A program made the translations under genes and the position numbers. From NCBI GenBank assembly GCA_022559985.1, contig JAFJTR010000069.1, positions 62,001-126,000 of the forward strand: a stretch of DNA of 64,000 nt, given 5' to 3'. Below are positions 11,438 to 22,095 of this stretch, one piece after another; position 1 is the first letter of the stretch, and each line of letters starts with the position of its first letter. The notes beneath the pieces were generated by a model. That model searched no databases, was not told the DNA's origin, and saw only the letters and a list, made by a program, of their open reading frames with translations. The stretch is from Parastagonospora avenae f. sp. tritici 18332-5. Lineage: Eukaryota > Ascomycota > Dothideomycetes > Pleosporales > Phaeosphaeriaceae.

Positions 11438-14400
11438 ATGCGCCTATTGCGGATTGAAGCCAATGGCGAGTTCAGCCTGATCGAACGCGAAGGAAGGAAC
11501 ATTCCACGCTATGCAATCCTATCGCACACTTGGGGCAAGGATGAGGAAGAGGTCACGTTCAAAGATCTGACAAACAGAACGGGTCAGACGAAAATTGGCT
11601 ATCGAAAGCTTCGCTTCTGTGCAAAGCAAGCTACTCAGGATGCGCTTAATTACTTTTGGGTAGACACATGTTGCATCGACAAGTCAAGCAGTGCAGACCT
11701 TTCAGAAGCGATTAATTCAATGTTTCGATGGTATCAAAATGCAGACAAATGCTACGTATACCTCTCTGACGTCTCAGTCAGTGCCTCCGACAGTAAAGAG
11801 CAACTCTTATCGGTCAGCAGATGGCTTACACGAGGCTGGACACTACAAGAACTTCTCGCCTCACAATCGGTTAATTTCTTCTCATCTGAAGGATGCTTAC
11901 TTGGAAGCAAAAGCTCGCTTATCCAGGAGCTTGCTGCAACCACAGGCATACCAGTCGAAGCTCTGCTGGGGGAATCTTTGTCTCATTTCAGTGTTCAGGA
12001 GCGTTTGTCATGGGCGGAAAGACGTGACACAAAACGCGAGGAAGATGCTGCTTACTGCCTGCTGGGGATCTTTGGCATTCAGATACCGCCAATGTATGGC
12101 GAAGGACGGCAAAATGCAATGAGACGACTACTAAAGGAGATAAAGAGTGGAATTGGATTGGACGACATCTTGAAGTGGCTTGATCCCCCGGAATTTGCAA
12201 CGGTCTACCACGAATCCATCGTTGAGCGCGAAGGCAATACAGGGCAATGGATATTCCGTCACCCGTTCTTTCGCGATTGGCTTCAGAAAGAGAGTGTGGA
12301 CAAGACTCTAGGACGAATCCGTTGGATCCATGGTTAGTCCCGTCTCAATAACGCGGTGACATGCCACTGCAAGTGTTTCTGGTCTGACTTCTCACAACAG
12401 GACATCCTGGTGGCGGCAAGACTACACTTGCTGCCTCCGTGATCCAACATTTGTCTTCTGTACAGCATGATGCACCATCTGCGCCTAATGCGTACTATTT
12501 CTTCTTCCGCCATGACATGCCTTCGCACACCATGCCGATCTCGGCCTATCGTTCAATACTGTCTCAGTTCATTCAACGACATAGCAATAGACAGGATATA
12601 GTCCAAGAGTTTCATACCACCATCGATCATGCACGAAAGTCGGTTGGTCAGCCGGTCTCCTCGGAGCCCGAATTGCTTGGTCTTCTTCAGAAGAGCCTCA
12701 ACAGTCTCCAATGCTCATACATCATTCTGGATGGAGTAGATGAGTGTAGTAACATCAAGTCGCTGGTCAAAGTCATTGATCAGCTCGGAAACATACCGAC
12801 CGTGAGGATCTTGATCTTCAGTCGCCCCAACACCCATGATCTTGTACGACTCATTCAAGAGGACTACCGCCTCCCCTTTGGGCAACAAGAGGTAGAAAAC
12901 GACATAAGGATCTACCTGAGGCGTATTATAGAAGCCATGGTTCGCGAAGGCCGACTCCACCTTAATGCCAACATTAACAAGTATGTGCAACACCTCGCCA
13001 CAGGAGCGAACAAAATGTTCCTCTGGGCAAAACTCATGGTCTCGTTCCTCCAATCGCCGATTTTTACGCGTGCAATGATAGAACAAATGATATGGAATAT
13101 CACTTTGCCCGAAGGACTGGAAGCCATGTATGATCGGATCTTCGAGATAATGTCTAAGGCCCCTGTGCATCAGCAGAAACAAGCAACACGGATTCTCTCC
13201 TGGATGCTATACAGCCGTCGCGAGCTGTCGATTGAAGACCTGCAAACGGTCATAGCTCCAATCACAAACGACATGAATGCCATTGGCGAAATATGGCCAA
13301 ACTTTGCTGAGGTAGCGTCCATGATTACTTGCGGGCTCGTCACGTATTCAACATGGAACAAGTCTACCAGCTTTCGTTTGATACACATTTCGGTTGCGGA
13401 ATACATTGACGGGTGGAAGCCGTCTCAATCGAAACCTTCGGCTAATGACCTGCTTCGGCCTGCGAAAGCCACTGCAAATTTAGAGTTAGCAACAACGTCC
13501 CTGAAGTTGCTATTACGAGCTAGTTGGCAGAAGCAACAGTCCAATGTATTGGGAGCCGTGGTACTTGAACAACCAATGATCTCATATGCTGCTAAGTTTT
13601 GGATCACGCATTTAGGGTCTTCCATCACGCAATCTTTAGACTCTCTATGGGATGTCGAGAGATTACATACAATGCTCGCAGAGGCGCGGGTCAGTCTTTC
13701 CGATCTCCTTAAGAGCCCTGAGGCTGTAGCGTTCTATGTCGAAGTATTTCACAGAGTACAGCGCCTTGAACTTGGCCCTTTCTACAACCAAACACAGACT
13801 CAAGGGCTCGAAACTTATCTGGAAGGAGAAATACGAGCCATTCTGGAATGGGTTGATTGGGCTCAGACCTTGGCGTCCCTTGCCCTTTCGTCGAATTTTC
13901 TGTCGACTTTGAACACACTTCGCGACTTTTGTTCTGATATGGCAACATTCACCAAACAGTGGGGTCATAAGCTGATGGATGACCCCAGCCTAATCTATCG
14001 CGACGCACTCGTGTTCAACTCAAGCCGATTCCTTCCTGGAGGCAAACGCACCAAAACTACTTACTTTCCTCCCAGAGCCAACAAAACAACTGGTGTGAGC
14101 TCTCGACCGCTATGTCATATTTCTGCAACATCTAAGGACACAAAAGTGTTAGGAGTATTGAGTGTCTGGCCTTCTGAAAGATATGAGAAGTTCTGGCGCG
14201 ATCTTGATCCATACGCGGCATATGCTCAGGTCGAAGGCTTTTGTATTGGATGGACAGCCCATTATGAGTTGTGGTCCACCATGGACCCCGGACGCGTGAT
14301 TTTTTCGGCAACGTTGCCTTTGGAGGCTGCCGAAGTAGCGCTGCAGATGAGGCAAGCATTCCGCCACGAGTATGGTGCCGCCTGGAAGACATCCTTCCCC

Positions 14401-15733
14401 ACCACCATCAGCCCTGATGGTCTAACTGTCTGCATTCTCAGGACGCTATATTTATTTTCACTCTCCTCTCTCAATTCTGAGCCGACGTGGAAAACGACGG
14501 TTCTTCCTTTAGACTCCATGGACCGTTTCCGAAAGAGATGGGACCCCAACCTCGGTATTTTCGATCCAAAAGATCCGTCAATCGTGAATCTTCCCACTGG
14601 GTTAAGGTTGCTATTCCGCGATTGGTACACGTACACTGTAACCTTCAGTTCAGACTGTCGGTACCTCCTATTTTCGGACCACCAAGAGCCTTTCTGTCGC
14701 AATCTTGTCTTGTTCGAAGACATGGATGACAGAAGCACTGGCCCACGCATGGTTTCGCTGGTAACCTTGAATATTCCAAAGACAGAGCTGCGATTTGTGA
14801 CCTTCCACTCTGAGGAGCCCATTGTTGCATTCGTATGCGCTCAGTCTGTGTGGATTTGGAAGTACCGGGCAGTTGGTAAGAACTTTTCTCTTGTGACATG
14901 AACATGATTTGTTGAACTTACACTTCTTAGGCAGCACCTCCCTCTCTATGATCTATCCAAGGTCGTCCTCCACCGGTCATTCCACATCGAATATATCGTA
15001 CGACTCCGACGTCATTGCCACGTGTTTCTCACCATGCGGGAAATATATCTCTGTTACCTTGGAGCATGGATCGGTGGTGGTGCCGCTCGGTATGCAAGAC
15101 CTCATAGCAAATTCTGAGGATGCAGGTCCATCTCAGTGTTTGCCCGCGATTCACTTCGGGGGGAGTAATCGACGACCCAGACCAGAGGCTATGTCGCTGG
15201 CAGCAATACTGTGTCCAGAAGTTCCTCAAGACAACATTGTATTGAGCCATGGCATCCAGAATAATCAGCTCGAGCAAGGCCGCAATCTTGACATCACTCC
15301 ACATGGCAAACTCAGTGCTAGAACAAGCCGCCTCGTTGGATGCGATCTCGTTGAAGAGCGGGCTCATTTGCTTGAGCTGCCCAGTAATGTGTCCTCGACC
15401 CAAGCTGTAGTCCGACACGACCGCACAGTCCGCGCCGGTCACGAAAAGATCTCCGTCATACTCAATCAGACCTCCAACGTAGCGTATGACATGAACGAGC
15501 CAAATACCAGCATCTTCCCCGCCATGGTGGAAATGGAATATGCGTCTGTTCGTAAGACACTGTCCATCCAACCGCTACATAAGTCGAGGGACTCGGGAAC
15601 AGAATCGCTGTTGAAGAGGGCAATCGAATGTGGAGGCACGTTTGAGCGTGAGACCAAGGTTCGGAGAGAAATAGAGAGCTTCAGAGCTGACTTGCACAAC
15701 GATGACGATGACACTCTCTGGCCTGAGAGATGA
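11438..15733 (+). CDS. HET-NACHT NLR-type protein with degenerate beta-propeller
   Basis: Three exons (11438-12332, 12401-14875, 14931-15733; introns 68 and 55 bp) give 1390 aa. Residues about 1-290 form a HET domain of the HET-D/HET-E kind: MRLLRIEANGEF, YAILSHTWG, FWVDTCCIDKSSSADLSEAI, the ROW block RGWTLQELLA, and EDAAYCLLGIFGIQIPPMYG. A NACHT NTPase follows: Walker A GHPGGGKTTLA (about 299-309), Walker B YIILDGVDEC (about 405-414) and ILIFSRP (sensor). The remaining 900 residues lack classical WD dipeptide repeats but show propeller-like strands (SPDGLTV, SSDCRYLLFSD, VWIWKYR, SPCGKYISV), so a decayed WD40 sensor is inferred. Known fungal relatives detect non-self and trigger cell death through HET. 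The first intron splits the Walker A glycine codon. No stop or frame break is seen. Confidence 0.88.
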
Positions 15734-15761
15734 TTACGGACGTGACGATTACGGACGTGAC
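15732..15761 (+). repeat. Two tandem 15-bp units at the 3' end of the HET-NACHT gene
   Basis: The unit GATTACGGACGTGAC occurs twice head to tail (15732-15746 and 15747-15761), overlapping the stop codon of the HET-NACHT gene. Two copies only. Confidence 0.9.
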
Positions 15762-16092
15762 GAGAGAGAGCAATGTTATCTGAATCAGAGCGTGAATTGT
15801 ACCGGAGATGAGAAAATCACATTTCGGATGAGGAAACCGAAAGAAATTGGTAAAAGCGCTACGGCCACACGAGGAATAGATGTTGCCTCTATTTGCAAGG
15901 ACTCTGGACCACTCGACTTCTATTCCAATCCTCCCTGCGCGACGATGCTTTTCCCGCCGTGCCCAGCGCACTCCGTACCGGAACTCTATTCGTTACAGCG
16001 CAGGCCCGACAAAACAGCCCGGAAATTGATGGCTCCATACTCATTCGTCATTGACGGCCAAAAACAAGAATCATTGGGCCCAACCCGCCCTT
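15762..16092. other. Convergent intergenic region
   Basis: Lies between the 3' ends of the HET-NACHT and C2H2 genes. Nothing recognisable beyond the flanking 15-bp repeat. Confidence 0.45.
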
Positions 16093-17894
16093 CTAGGTTC
16101 CGCGATTCCACCCACCTCGGATAACTTCAGACAGCGTTTCCGCCTTCTCAGTCGATGATCTGAGTTTGTCCTCCAAGTCTATCACTCTGCGCTTCAATTT
16201 GTGAACCTCGGTCTGCAGACTGCCGCAATCCTCACATGAGGTTGTTGAACTTCCGGCAAATGCTTCATGATTCTCTAAACGCTTTCTCTTTCCTGTAGCT
16301 GACCGTTGCGCTACTTCGGTACTGGGTTTTGGGGAGAAGTCGAGCTGGGATAACTGGTCGGAAGTTTCTGGATGCATAAGATTTCTTGGTATGCTGAGCA
16401 AATGTGGGTCAATTTGATTGACATGCTTGCGTTTGACATGGTCGTCGCGATTGTCTTTCCGCGCAAACGGCTTGTTCGTGGGCAGCGAGTTGGATCGGTC
16501 ACAACCTGGCTCGGGGCAGTAGTAATATGTGTCATTTAATGATGGTGCTTCGTCCTGCTGGAGATATGAACGATGGGTTTTTTGGTGTCGTTGCAGCTCT
16601 CCCTTCGTGCCATAACCTTCTGTACGTGGGCATCCTGGTACTTCACAAGCGAACGGCCGGTCGTGTTTATTCGTGTGCGTTCTACTATTTGTTAGTCGGC
16701 CGTTGCACATTGCTTTGGTGATGCACATGCTAAGTGTCCAGGGGATGAAGAAGGTCGTAGATCACTTACTTCCAAGCACTTTGGGTGCGAAATGTTTGTC
16801 CGTGACAATCTGTCCTATCACATCTCCATTGTAGTTGGATGAGACGTGGCAGGGCAGATAGCGTTGTGGGACCAAGTGGTTGAGAGACGAATGCTACTTG
16901 TCCCAGCTCGCCAGTTGCACATTGTCTTCTGGATTGGGCAGAAGGTGGAGCATGCTGACCATTGTTCGTATCGAATTCGCCAATCGATATGTGCTTCTCT
17001 GTAGAGAGTATGTTCCTGGGCATTGTACTGGCTAAACTGCGTCCCGCTGGGATCTGCCTATCATCACTATTTGCCGACTGTACAGTGAAATCCTCTGGAA
17101 TGATGTCGATGCCGAGACCGGATATTGGGTCCACGAGGTTTGGCTGAAAATTGAACCCCGCTGATGTTGCCCATGGCTGCAAGCCGTCATCAGGAAGTCC
17201 AAAATTATCGTTTGGCAAGTTCCAATCTCGTTCGCTATCATGAGTAGCGAACGGGAATTGCGACTGGTCATTCAGGCTCTCGGCGAAGAAATCTGTTGAC
17301 AGATTAGTTGAACTTATCTTTGAATCAACTTCAATCAAGCTATTAGACCTGTTCGATCGACTTACCAGAAGTGAAACCGAAAAATCTGCTGTCCAAAATG
17401 GCATCCTGATTTTCTTGGGGTGCGTTTGAAGGGATATAGAACATCCAGCATACACCCCAAAGAACAACCAGAGATGGAATTATGTCCCAAGGCATTGTCT
17501 TACATAGAGGCCGGCGTTCATTTGGGAACACTGAAAAAGCGCAAATGAACATAAGTGCTTTGAAAAGCTTCTCGAGAAACTGCACAAACCGAATATACCA
17601 CTTGTATAAACGCTCAAGGCGGTCCAGCCGCTCCTCTCGCTCTAAATCTTCAGGTGTCCTTTCTTCATCACTAAACAGCTCTTCCCTACTTACAACCTTT
17701 CGCGTCTTGGCCAGATTCTTCAGTAAACGACGTGCAGCATGGAGGTTCAGCAGTATGTTTCCAGGTCGAATGTCTTTGTGCCGCATCCGATTTGGTTGGA
17801 ACAGGCCATCCTGGATCAAGGGGAGCCGAAATAAACTAACTGCTAATTGCAAACAGGATGAAGTAGCCCCAAGTATTTCCAGCACTTGCGACAT
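16093..17894 (-). CDS. C2H2 zinc-finger protein with two hydrophobic segments
   Basis: Three exons, 17894-17366, 17292-16770 and 16684-16093 (introns 73 and 85 bp), give 547 aa. The N-terminus MSQVLEILGATSSCLQLA resembles the helical leader found on many fungal STAND and regulator proteins. Residues about 105-160 hold FLEKLFKALMFICAFSVF and DIIPSLVVLWGVCWMFYIP, two hydrophobic stretches that could span a membrane. A Ser/Asn/Asp-rich linker leads to three fingers: CDRTDC...NRTHTNKH, CEVPGCPRTEG...HQKTH, and CPEPGCDRSN...HVKRKH, typical of a fungal C2H2 family with insertions. The C-terminus has a coiled coil (LQTEVHKLKRRVIDLEDKL). A DNA-binding regulator is likely; membrane tethering is inference. 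The first-exon part could alternatively belong to a separate gene, although phases join cleanly. Confidence 0.75.
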
Positions 17895-18630
17895 TGTGAT
17901 GTGACGAATGCAGGGCTAACCAGAGACGAACAGGAGAGGTTGAGTGATGATTGATGAACGAACAAAGTTCTTCCACTGGCAGCATATTTATCTATCCTCG
18001 AAAGAAGCCCTGAACCCTAAATTTTACCTCGACTTACATTGTAGCGCAAGGCAAAATCGAGCATGCAAGCTGATAGGACACAGCGGCGTCAGTGTCTACA
18101 AGTGGTCAATTCAAGCGAGAGGCGACGTCAGCACACTGCATCGAAGTTGTTCACTGGACGCCGCCAATCTTCAGCCTGCTTAAGCCCAAGGAGATAAGGT
18201 GAACAAAGCAAGGCAAAATTGAGTATCGGAGCTGGGTTGAACCTTGTCGTCGTCGCCAAAAGTGGCTGAGGAGCAAGGGAAGTTATGCAAGACTAAACTT
18301 GCCTAGACGAAAACTGATCTCATTCTTCAAATTGACCATACTTATTTTCGCATACTACAATGGATGTTTTGGCAAACGGGTTTGCCTTGGTACCTACATG
18401 AGTGCTGTACTAACGAGGGCTACGGCAGGTCCGTCTGCAGCATGCCGATTCTTAGTGGGGCACGCAATGCAGAGTCTTCACTAGCTGGCTACACAACCAA
18501 CACTGCCACACATCTCTCCAACCCACCGCTCAAACGTACCAAGCTCTCTGCTGCATCTTGCCCTGCATCGACGTTTTGCCCTTGGGATATATTATTTTGC
18601 CGGCCCCCTCCCTCCATCAACAAATCACAA
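17895..18630. other. Intergenic, between C2H2 gene and tRNA-Gly
   Basis: Promoter side of the C2H2 gene and upstream flank of the tRNA. No gene or repeat is recognised. Confidence 0.4.
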
Positions 18631-18716
18631 GCATCGGTGGTTTAGTGGTAAAATTAGCCGTTGCCATCTGTACAGATCAATTCGGCTAGCCCCGGGTTCG
18701 ATTCCCGGCCGATGCA
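18631..18716 (+). tRNA. tRNA-Gly(GCC) with 15-nt intron
   Basis: A complete cloverleaf can be drawn. The acceptor stem GCATCGG (18631-18637) pairs with CCGATGC (18709-18715), followed by discriminator A. The D arm is GTTTAGTGGTAAAAT; the anticodon stem AGCCG pairs with CGGCT (18683-18687); the T arm is CGGG-TTCGATT-CCCG. The loop TTGCCA.T carries anticodon GCC. Between loop bases 37 and 38 lies a 15-nt insert (18667-18681), the canonical nuclear tRNA intron site. The mature length would be 71 nt, as in yeast tRNA-Gly(GCC). Internal A and B boxes are intact. Confidence 0.93.
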
Positions 18717-18726
18717 AGTTAATTTC

Positions 18727-18737
18727 TTTTTGTTTTT
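18727..18737 (+). terminator. Pol III oligo-T terminator of tRNA-Gly
   Basis: Two T5 runs (18727-18731 and 18733-18737) begin 11 bases after the tRNA end. Confidence 0.8.
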
Positions 18738-19460
18738 GGAGTGTTCTGATGGTGGTTATGGTGGTTGTGGTCGTGGAGTTGCAGTGTTTGAGGCAGAGAC
18801 AGGGGGTTCGAACTTTTTGCATGGCTCTAGCGGGATAGGAACATCAAACATTCATCTTAGTTCGAACTAATTAGTGGCCATGACCTGATTCAACCCCTTT
18901 TCTTTTCGCCATTGAACCGTTCCAGCGATGATTGTGGTAGTCGAGTTAGGTAGCGTCAAGCGGAGATCGGACTTGCGAATTTCCGCACTAACTCCTTACA
19001 ACGAACAGAACATTGAACATTAGGAATCATTCAGAACAGCGAAAATCTCCACCAGGACGTTTGAACACCTTAATTCTCTTTTGCATCATTCAAGTCGCTG
19101 TCTTTTCTCGTCCTCAAAACCACGCTAAGCGCCGCCACGTGGCGCAGCACCTGTGCCACGCGAACATCGACCCGCCATCTCTTTTTACAGCCTCACGTGC
19201 CCACAACGACGCGATGTCTGCCTAATCCCATTCGCGCGCCTCACCGTGTAAGTTAAGCAATGCATGGCCGTGAATATATACAGTGAATCGTTCGCTGCCG
19301 TTCGCTCGCTTCAGCTTCACCGCCATATCGAGGCTGTGAATCGACAGTGGAGTCGAGACTCGAGAATCTACTTATAAAAGAGTCACGACGTGCTTAAACA
19401 CTCTAACTGACTATTTCTGTTCTTTGCGATCCAACTGTAACAACAACTTTTCAACACATT
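18738..19460. other. Intergenic / promoter of GIY-YIG gene
   Basis: About 720 bp without a gene. It holds the TATA box listed next and a CACGTGGCGCAG-like patch near 19136-19146. Confidence 0.4.
19373..19380 (+). promoter_or_regulatory. TATA box
   Basis: TATAAAAG lies 81-88 bp upstream of the ATG at 19461, a usual spacing for a fungal core promoter with a short leader. Confidence 0.55.
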
Positions 19461-20891
19461 ATGGCCTTCACAGGCCGCACTCCGGAATCCCTGATCCCGC
19501 GCTCCGACTCGCGAAACCCAGCAACAACATGTAAAGGCATCACCAAATCCGGGCGCCCATGCCGGCGTCCAATCGACTCTAAAGCCTCAGAAGACGACGG
19601 CGTGCTCGCCGTAACATCCGTCATCAGCGATGACTCGGATGAGGAGGACATCGGCGCCGCCGCGTATTTCTGCTGGCAGCATAAAGACCAGGCGGAAAGC
19701 CTGGCGCAAGGGCCCGCGACGACGCTTTATCCGTTGAAGGAGCGGAACAGTATTGATACGCTGGTTGAGCGACTGGGGGTGCTGGAAGTTAATGACACCC
19801 CGCAAGGGCCAAGGAGAAAGAGACGGGCTTCTGGATCTAGGCCGCCGCGTAGGATTAATCGCCCTCCGACGTGGGAGCATGTCGAGGGCCCGTTGATGTC
19901 AGTTCCGGGGGATGTCATGGCTGCGGAGAAGCGGCGGACGCGGCCTCCCAAGCCCGCACCAACGAAGCAGAAGAAGAAAGGCTTTTGGGCGGCGATGTGT
20001 TGTGGGAGTGCGGATGAGGAGGAGATTGAGGTGGTCAGGCATAAGCGACGGACGAGCCAGATCCCCCCAGGGCCGCAGCAGCAGATGCAGCAAGTCCAAA
20101 TGCCCCCAGCTCGGCCATCTCGCCGCTCGAGTGGCTCGTATCCAAAACCATCAGCACAACCCATCAGCAGCGTGCCCTCGCGCAAACCCCTAGGCGAAAA
20201 ACCCGCCCGCCCGCTCAACAACAGAGTTGTGTCCGCCACCTCCCGCCTCCTGCAATTCATCCCCCCCTCCCTCTCCCCACAACTAACCTCCACCCTGCTC
20301 TCCGAAGCCTCAAAACCCATCTCGCCCCACGACGAAGACGGGTACATCTACATCTTCTGGCTGACTCCCGAGGCGCTCGTGGCCCCAGCGAATGCCGCGT
20401 CCACGCTACTAACTGCGCCCGCGAGACCGGACCAGGGAAGACGCACGAGTGATCTGATGAGGCAGTACAGCATCAAGCAGCCGCATGGAGGTGGTGGTGG
20501 GGGCGCGGCGAAGAAAGATAAAGACACGATATTCCTCAAAATTGGACGCGCGAATAATGTGCATCGGCGCATGAATGAGTGGACGAGGCAGTGCGGGTAT
20601 AACCTGTCACTCGTGCGGTATTACCCGTATGTACCGTCGAGTGGGACGCCGTCGCCGACACCATCACCAGGTAGGCGTGTCTCGGGCGGTGTGCGCAAAG
20701 TGCCGCATGCGCATCGCGTGGAGCGGTTGGTGCATTTGGAGCTCGCGGAGCAGCGGGTGATTAAGAGCTGCGAGGCGTGTGGGAAGACGCATAAGGAGTG
20801 GTTTGAGGTGGAGGCGTCGAAGGAGGGGATAAGGAAGGTGGATGAGGTGGTGAAGCGGTGGGTGGAGTGGGCGGAGAAGGCGAATGAGTAA
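19461..20891 (+). CDS. T5orf172 (GIY-YIG superfamily) domain protein, Mug113-like
   Basis: Single exon, 476 aa. Residues about 15-75 hold a small Cys motif (TTCKGITKSGRPCRRPI ... YFCWQHKD), typical of the N-terminus of this fungal family. The GIY-YIG-like core starts at GYIYIFWLTPE (about 294) and continues TIFLKIGRANNVHRRMNEWT with RQCGYNLSLV; HRVERLVHLELAE is the conserved helix, and CEACGKTHKEWFEV is a zinc-knuckle-like end motif. Family members are annotated as DUF1766/T5orf172; S. pombe mug113 is meiotically up-regulated. The central 200 residues are basic and disordered and contain KKKGFWAAMCCGS, whose paired Cys could be lipidated. Nuclease activity is not established for this eukaryotic group. 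The start is the first ATG after the TATA box. Confidence 0.8.
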   Translation: MAFTGRTPESLIPRSDSRNPATTCKGITKSGRPCRRPIDSKASEDDGVLAVTSVISDDSDEEDIGAAAYFCWQHKDQAESLAQGPATTLYPLKERNSIDTLVERLGVLEVNDTPQGPRRKRRASGSRPPRRINRPPTWEHVEGPLMSVPGDVMAAEKRRTRPPKPAPTKQKKKGFWAAMCCGSADEEEIEVVRHKRRTSQIPPGPQQQMQQVQMPPARPSRRSSGSYPKPSAQPISSVPSRKPLGEKPARPLNNRVVSATSRLLQFIPPSLSPQLTSTLLSEASKPISPHDEDGYIYIFWLTPEALVAPANAASTLLTAPARPDQGRRTSDLMRQYSIKQPHGGGGGGAAKKDKDTIFLKIGRANNVHRRMNEWTRQCGYNLSLVRYYPYVPSSGTPSPTPSPGRRVSGGVRKVPHAHRVERLVHLELAEQRVIKSCEACGKTHKEWFEVEASKEGIRKVDEVVKRWVEWAEKANE

Positions 20892-21350
20892 GGAAACGAA
20901 GATGCAAGGAAATGCGTCTGTCATAGGCGATTTGGGGCATATTCTAGCATTACTACGGCATATACGTTAGACAGCATGATTCTCCACACAATGCGAGAGA
21001 CTAATTCAGAGAGTTCGCAATCATGAATTGAATGAATTTATTGGGAAATGGGTATCTTGTGTAGCTGCTGCAAGCAAACAGAAATGACAGACGCATGGAC
21101 GTTCCTTGGGGTCAGTATCGTCGTCGTCCGTGGGTGCGATTTGCTCAACATGGCGAGCACTGTACAATGGGGGTGTGGTGGAGTGAGGGCAGTCGGGTCC
21201 GGCCGTGAAATCAAACGCAATTACTTTTCCGCCTCTTTTTGGTTGCTACAGCGAGCATCTCCGGGGGCGTTGAAGCACCTCTCTCTCGTCACGTTGTGCA
21301 TGGTCATATGTACAAAAGTCGTCCCCCGTCCACCATGAGCGACAGCGCGC
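20892..21350. other. Convergent intergenic region
   Basis: Between the 3' ends of the GIY-YIG gene and ATG101. Nothing recognised. Confidence 0.45.
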
Positions 21351-22095
21351 CTAGAACAGTCCAATCCGGGGCCGCCAGTCATTCTCTGCGACGGACTTGG
21401 GGTTCACGACGATCTGGTAGGGGAAGGGGTTCGCGTCGGTAGTGGTAATGGGTGGGATGTGGTCCTTGTCACGGTTCACAATGGAGATGATCTTGTGCGC
21501 GGCCTTTTCCAGCGACTTGGTCATGGCCCGGCGCACCTTTAGCACGTCTAGTCTCCCAGTCAGTAACAATCTCCTCACATAACGTCATGAACTGGCAACC
21601 GTACCAGTCTCGGTTCGGGGCTGTGCGAGCGTCACGTCCAGCGTCCACTGCTCCCAGCACACGTCCTCTTCGGCGCGGCCAAAGAAGTAGGCCTTTTTCC
21701 GCTTCTTCTCGAAGAACTGCACTACCAGCTGGCCCCGCCCTCGCTGCTGGTGCGTGCCTTCTATGGCTCTGACCAGCGCCATGGTCCGTTGCTCGATCAG
21801 CGTCTCCAGGTCGACATCGTCGATAGCGGGCAGGGTCAGGTCGAGGAGGTCGCGGGTGAGCGGCAGTATCGAGGTGAAGTAGCGGTGGAAGAATATCGTG
21901 TGTAGTATTGCTGCTCAGCGGTCAGCCATGGTCAGGGGTGGGTTTCCGGACAGAACGGGGGCACATGGTGGGGTGTTTTGTCGAGATTTGCAGCGGCAAG
22001 CGCGGGACTGTTCACGCACCTTTGACGACATCCTTCACACAGGCCAGGTCGGCGAAGATGTCAATGTGGTACTCTGGCCGTCGTCGTGGCTCCAT
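21351..22095 (-). CDS. ATG101: Autophagy protein Atg101
   Basis: Three exons, 22095-22020, 21910-21605 and 21547-21351 (introns 109 and 57 bp), give 192 aa with consistent phases. The protein opens MEPRRRPEYHIDIFADLA, continues ILHTIFFHRYFTSI and TMALVRAIE, then has the conserved core QLVVQFFEKKRKKAYFFG with EEDVCWEQWTLDV, and ends with HKIISIVNRDKDHIPPI and PFPYQIVV. This matches Atg101 (HORMA fold, DUF1649), which pairs with Atg13 in the Atg1 kinase complex that starts autophagosome formation. The WF-finger residues of the animal protein are not obvious. Filamentous fungi have Atg101 whereas budding yeast uses Atg29/Atg31. Length is slightly below the human protein (218 aa). Confidence 0.9.

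Noticed and set aside
15702..16124. Plus-strand 140-codon frame after the HET-NACHT gene
   Set aside because: Starts inside the HET-NACHT coding sequence in another frame, has no family features and runs into the C2H2 3' end.
18801..18815. GGGGGTTCGAAC text resembling a tRNA B box
   Set aside because: No A box, acceptor stem or anticodon arm at the right distance.
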